A stretch of 56,713 nucleotides of DNA from an uncultured Rhodospirillales bacterium (GTDB lineage: Bacteria > Pseudomonadota > Alphaproteobacteria > Acetobacterales > Acetobacteraceae). Positions 54,947 through 56,713 of this stretch are shown here, piece by piece. The notes beneath the pieces are model-generated. The model searched no databases. It was not told the DNA's origin and saw nothing but the letters and a program-made list of their open reading frames with translations. Each line of letters starts with the position of its first letter. Position 1 is the stretch's first letter. A program made the translations under genes and the position numbers. The stretch is taken from contig CAIYMY010000175.1 in assembly GCA_903927465.1 (NCBI GenBank), positions 1-56,713 of the forward strand, written 5' to 3'.

Positions 54947-56004
54947 GATTTCACACCCCCAAGCCTTTGGCCCGCATAGCGTTTGTCGCGAATTGGCCGC
55001 CACCAGGCTTCATTGTCCAGATACCAGCGAATTGTTTGATCAAGCCCGGCCTCAAAATCATAGCGCGCCTTCCAGCCAAGGGCTGCTTCCGCGCCGCTTG
55101 GGTCCATGGCGTAGCGGAAATCATGGCCCGGGCGATCCTTCACATAGGTGATCAACCGCTCACGCGGGCCAGCGGGATCAGGGCGCAGCCGGTCAAGCGT
55201 TCGGCAAATGGCCTGCACCACTTCCAGATTAGTCCGTTCCTGGCGCGGGCCGATGCAGTAAGTCGCACCCGGCACACCGCGCATCAGCGCCAGCACCAGG
55301 GCTTCGGCGTGATCCTGCACATGGATCCAATCACGGATATTCGATCCATCGCCATAAACAGGCAAAGGCTGGCCTTCCAGCGCATTCAGCGCGACCAGCG
55401 GGATAAGCTTTTCCGGGAATTGCCACGGTCCGTAATTATTCGTTGTGTTCGAAACAAAAGATGGAAAGCCATAAGTGTGCTGCCAGGCGCGCACCAAATG
55501 GTCTGACGCGGCCTTGGAAGCGGAATAAGGGCTGCGCGGATCATAGCGCGTATGCTCATCGAAGGGCGCATCATCAGCGCTTTCGAGTGACCCGAAAACC
55601 TCATCCGTCGAGACATGATGGAAGCGGAAATCCGCCTTCGCGCCGGCCTCCAACCCTTGCCAATATTCCCGCGCGGCTTCCAGCAATACCTGCGTGCCGA
55701 CAACATTGGTCTGGATGAATTCCGCCGGGCCATCAATGGAACGATCCACATGGGATTCGGCGGCCAGATGCATGACGCGCGCCGGCTTGAAGCGGGTGAA
55801 GGCATCGCGCATCGCGGCCGGGTCGCAGATATCCAGCGCCAGATGCTGATGGCGCGGCGATTTCAGCCAATCGCCAAGGGAATCAGGGCTCGCGGCGTAG
55901 GTGAGTTTATCGATATTCACCACAGTTGCGTCGGTGGTGGCCAGCAAATGCCGCACCACTGCAGACCCGATAAAGCCCATACCACCTGTCAGAAGAATGA
56001 CCAT
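54943..56004 (-). CDS. rfbB: dTDP-glucose 4,6-dehydratase
   Basis: RfbB (353 residues) starts the rhamnose branch by oxidising and dehydrating dTDP-glucose. NAD-binding [19 protein letters not shown], the catalytic [17 protein letters not shown] and the [15 protein letters not shown] segment are clear. The first gene of the rfbB-A-C-D operon. A promoter is expected between it and rho, but the 90-base gap holds only a hairpin I can identify. Rhamnose probably goes to O-antigen or exopolysaccharide. Confidence 0.95.
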   Translation of the reverse strand: MVILLTGGMGFIGSAVVRHLLATTDATVVNIDKLTYAASPDSLGDWLKSPRHQHLALDICDPAAMRDAFTRFKPARVMHLAAESHVDRSIDGPAEFIQTNVVGTQVLLEAAREYWQGLEAGAKADFRFHHVSTDEVFGSLESADDAPFDEHTRYDPRSPYSASKAASDHLVRAWQHTYGFPSFVSNTTNNYGPWQFPEKLIPLVALNALEGQPLPVYGDGSNIRDWIHVQDHAEALVLALMRGVPGATYCIGPRQERTNLEVVQAICRTLDRLRPDPAGPRERLITYVKDRPGHDFRYAMDPSGAEAALGWKARYDFEAGLDQTIRWYLDNEAWWRPIRDKRYAGQRLGGVKS

Positions 56005-56024
56005 GAAGCGCCCCACCCATTGAA

Positions 56025-56054
56025 GATGCCCGAATGCACCTTCATTCGGACATC
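56025..56054 (-). terminator. Hairpin between rho and rfbB
   Basis: GATG-C-CCGAATG (56025-56036) pairs with CATTCGG-A-CATC (56043-56054), giving an 11-bp stem with one mismatch and a 6-base loop. It lies 40 bases after the rho stop on the minus strand and may end the rho message. Only weak T-richness follows. Confidence 0.45.
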
Positions 56055-56095
56055 TCTTTATGTCAGCAGCATGACCAAGCGCTATCCCGCCCTGG

Positions 56096-56713
56096 TCAGG
56101 TATTCATCGCGTCGAAGAAATCCTGATTGGTCTTGCTGTACTTCAACTTGTCCAACAGGAATTCCATCGCATCCTGCGTACCCATTGGGTTCAGGATACG
56201 GCGCAGCACCCACATCTTGGATAGCGTGCCGCGATCCACCAGCAATTCTTCCTTGCGGGTGCCGGATTTAGTGATGTCAATCGCGGGGAAGGTGCGCTTA
56301 TCGGAAAGCTTCCGATCCAGCACGATTTCGCAATTGCCCGTGCCTTTGAATTCTTCGAAAATCACTTCATCCATGCGGCTGCCGGTATCAATCAGCGCCG
56401 TCGCAATAATGGTGAGTGACCCGCCTTCTTCGATATTGCGCGCCGCACCAAAGAAGCGCTTCGGGCGTTGCAGCGCATTGGCATCCACACCGCCAGTCAG
56501 CACCTTGCCGGACGACGGTACAACCGAGTTATAGGCGCGGCCCAGGCGCGTGATGCTGTCCAGCAAAATCACCACATCGCGCTTATGTTCCACCAGGCGC
56601 TTGGCTTTTTCCAGCACCATTTCGGTCACTTGCACGTGGCGGGTCGCCGGTTCGTCAAAGGTGCTGGCCACAACATCACCGCGCACGGTGCGGGCCATAT
56701 CGGTCACTTCTTC
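56096..56713 (-). CDS. rho: Transcription termination factor Rho, 5' end outside window
   Basis: This is the C-terminal half of Rho, the hexameric RNA helicase that terminates transcription. It includes [20 protein letters not shown], Walker [18 protein letters not shown], the Q-loop/R-loop region GALRFF-like ([20 protein letters not shown]) and the typical end [12 protein letters not shown]. The frame stays open to the last base, so the start lies outside. The final residues agree with known Rho length. Confidence 0.95.
   Translation of the reverse strand, partial: EEVTDMARTVRGDVVASTFDEPATRHVQVTEMVLEKAKRLVEHKRDVVILLDSITRLGRAYNSVVPSSGKVLTGGVDANALQRPKRFFGAARNIEEGGSLTIIATALIDTGSRMDEVIFEEFKGTGNCEIVLDRKLSDKRTFPAIDITKSGTRKEELLVDRGTLSKMWVLRRILNPMGTQDAMEFLLDKLKYSKTNQDFFDAMNT

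Overview
This 56.7 kb window is chromosomal DNA from a GC-rich alphaproteobacterium, most likely a member of Acetobacteraceae/Rhodospirillales. The evidence is the combination of a CcrM-type GANTC methyltransferase, DUF1489, an RHH_4-type ribbon-helix-helix protein, a Mg-type HemB, a group-4-hydrogenase-like cluster, and several CaiB CoA-transferase, HMG-CoA-lyase-like and Bug-type solute receptor genes. This placement is inferred from gene content, not from a marker phylogeny. Genes are tightly packed. ATGA/GTGA stop-start overlaps are common and GTG/TTG starts are frequent.

Layout. 1-1.7 kb: a truncated family III CoA-transferase overlapping an HMG-CoA-lyase-like gene. 1.8-3.8 kb: small genes and an AT-richer methyltransferase. 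3.9-11.0 kb: a six-gene operon, hyfB-C-E-F-G-I. It encodes the membrane arm and large/small subunits of a group 4 [NiFe]-hydrogenase/complex I relative, but the large subunit lacks the nickel-ligand cysteines. It therefore looks like an energy-converting hydrogenase-related (Ehr) complex. 11.2-12.9 kb: DUF1489 and purD. 13.0-18.4 kb: the phosphate regulon pstS-C-A-B-phoU-phoB, with a good Pho box before pstS. 18.4-23 kb: enoyl-CoA hydratase, gamma-glutamyltransferase, an OGT-like glycosyltransferase and tRNA-Leu(UAA). 23.1-26.2 kb: hemB, metY with a candidate SAM-II-like leader, and a hypothetical gene. 26.3-30.2 kb: Bug receptor, MFS transporter, rnhB and ccrM, with three GANTC sites just before ccrM. 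30.3-34.0 kb: xdhA-xdhB. 34.0-36.1 kb: a DNA methyltransferase fused to an Mrr-like nuclease domain, bracketed by about 60-bp inverted palindromic repeats. 36.1-44.8 kb: metallopeptidase, folE, Baeyer-Villiger-type monooxygenase, an AT-rich DUF6680-like gene, nucleotidyltransferase, AmpD-like amidase, DjlA-like co-chaperone, an amidase, a methyltransferase and a CnbZ-like deaminase. 44.9-52.6 kb: organic-acid/CoA catabolism genes (Gfo/Idh, two CaiB, two Bug, a divergent HMG-CoA-lyase) and a gamma-carbonic anhydrase. 52.6-56.0 kb: the dTDP-L-rhamnose operon rfbB-A-C-D. 56.1 kb to the end: the 3' part of rho.

The points most worth following up are: (i) the Ehr-type complex, which keeps its ion-translocation lysines and proximal FeS cysteines but has lost the NiFe ligands and has no ferredoxin-like subunit in the operon; (ii) the methyltransferase-nuclease gene between inverted repeats, with an AT-rich specificity region; (iii) the GANTC cluster in front of ccrM; and (iv) the candidate riboswitch before metY. 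I found no CRISPR array, insertion sequence, prophage or rRNA.
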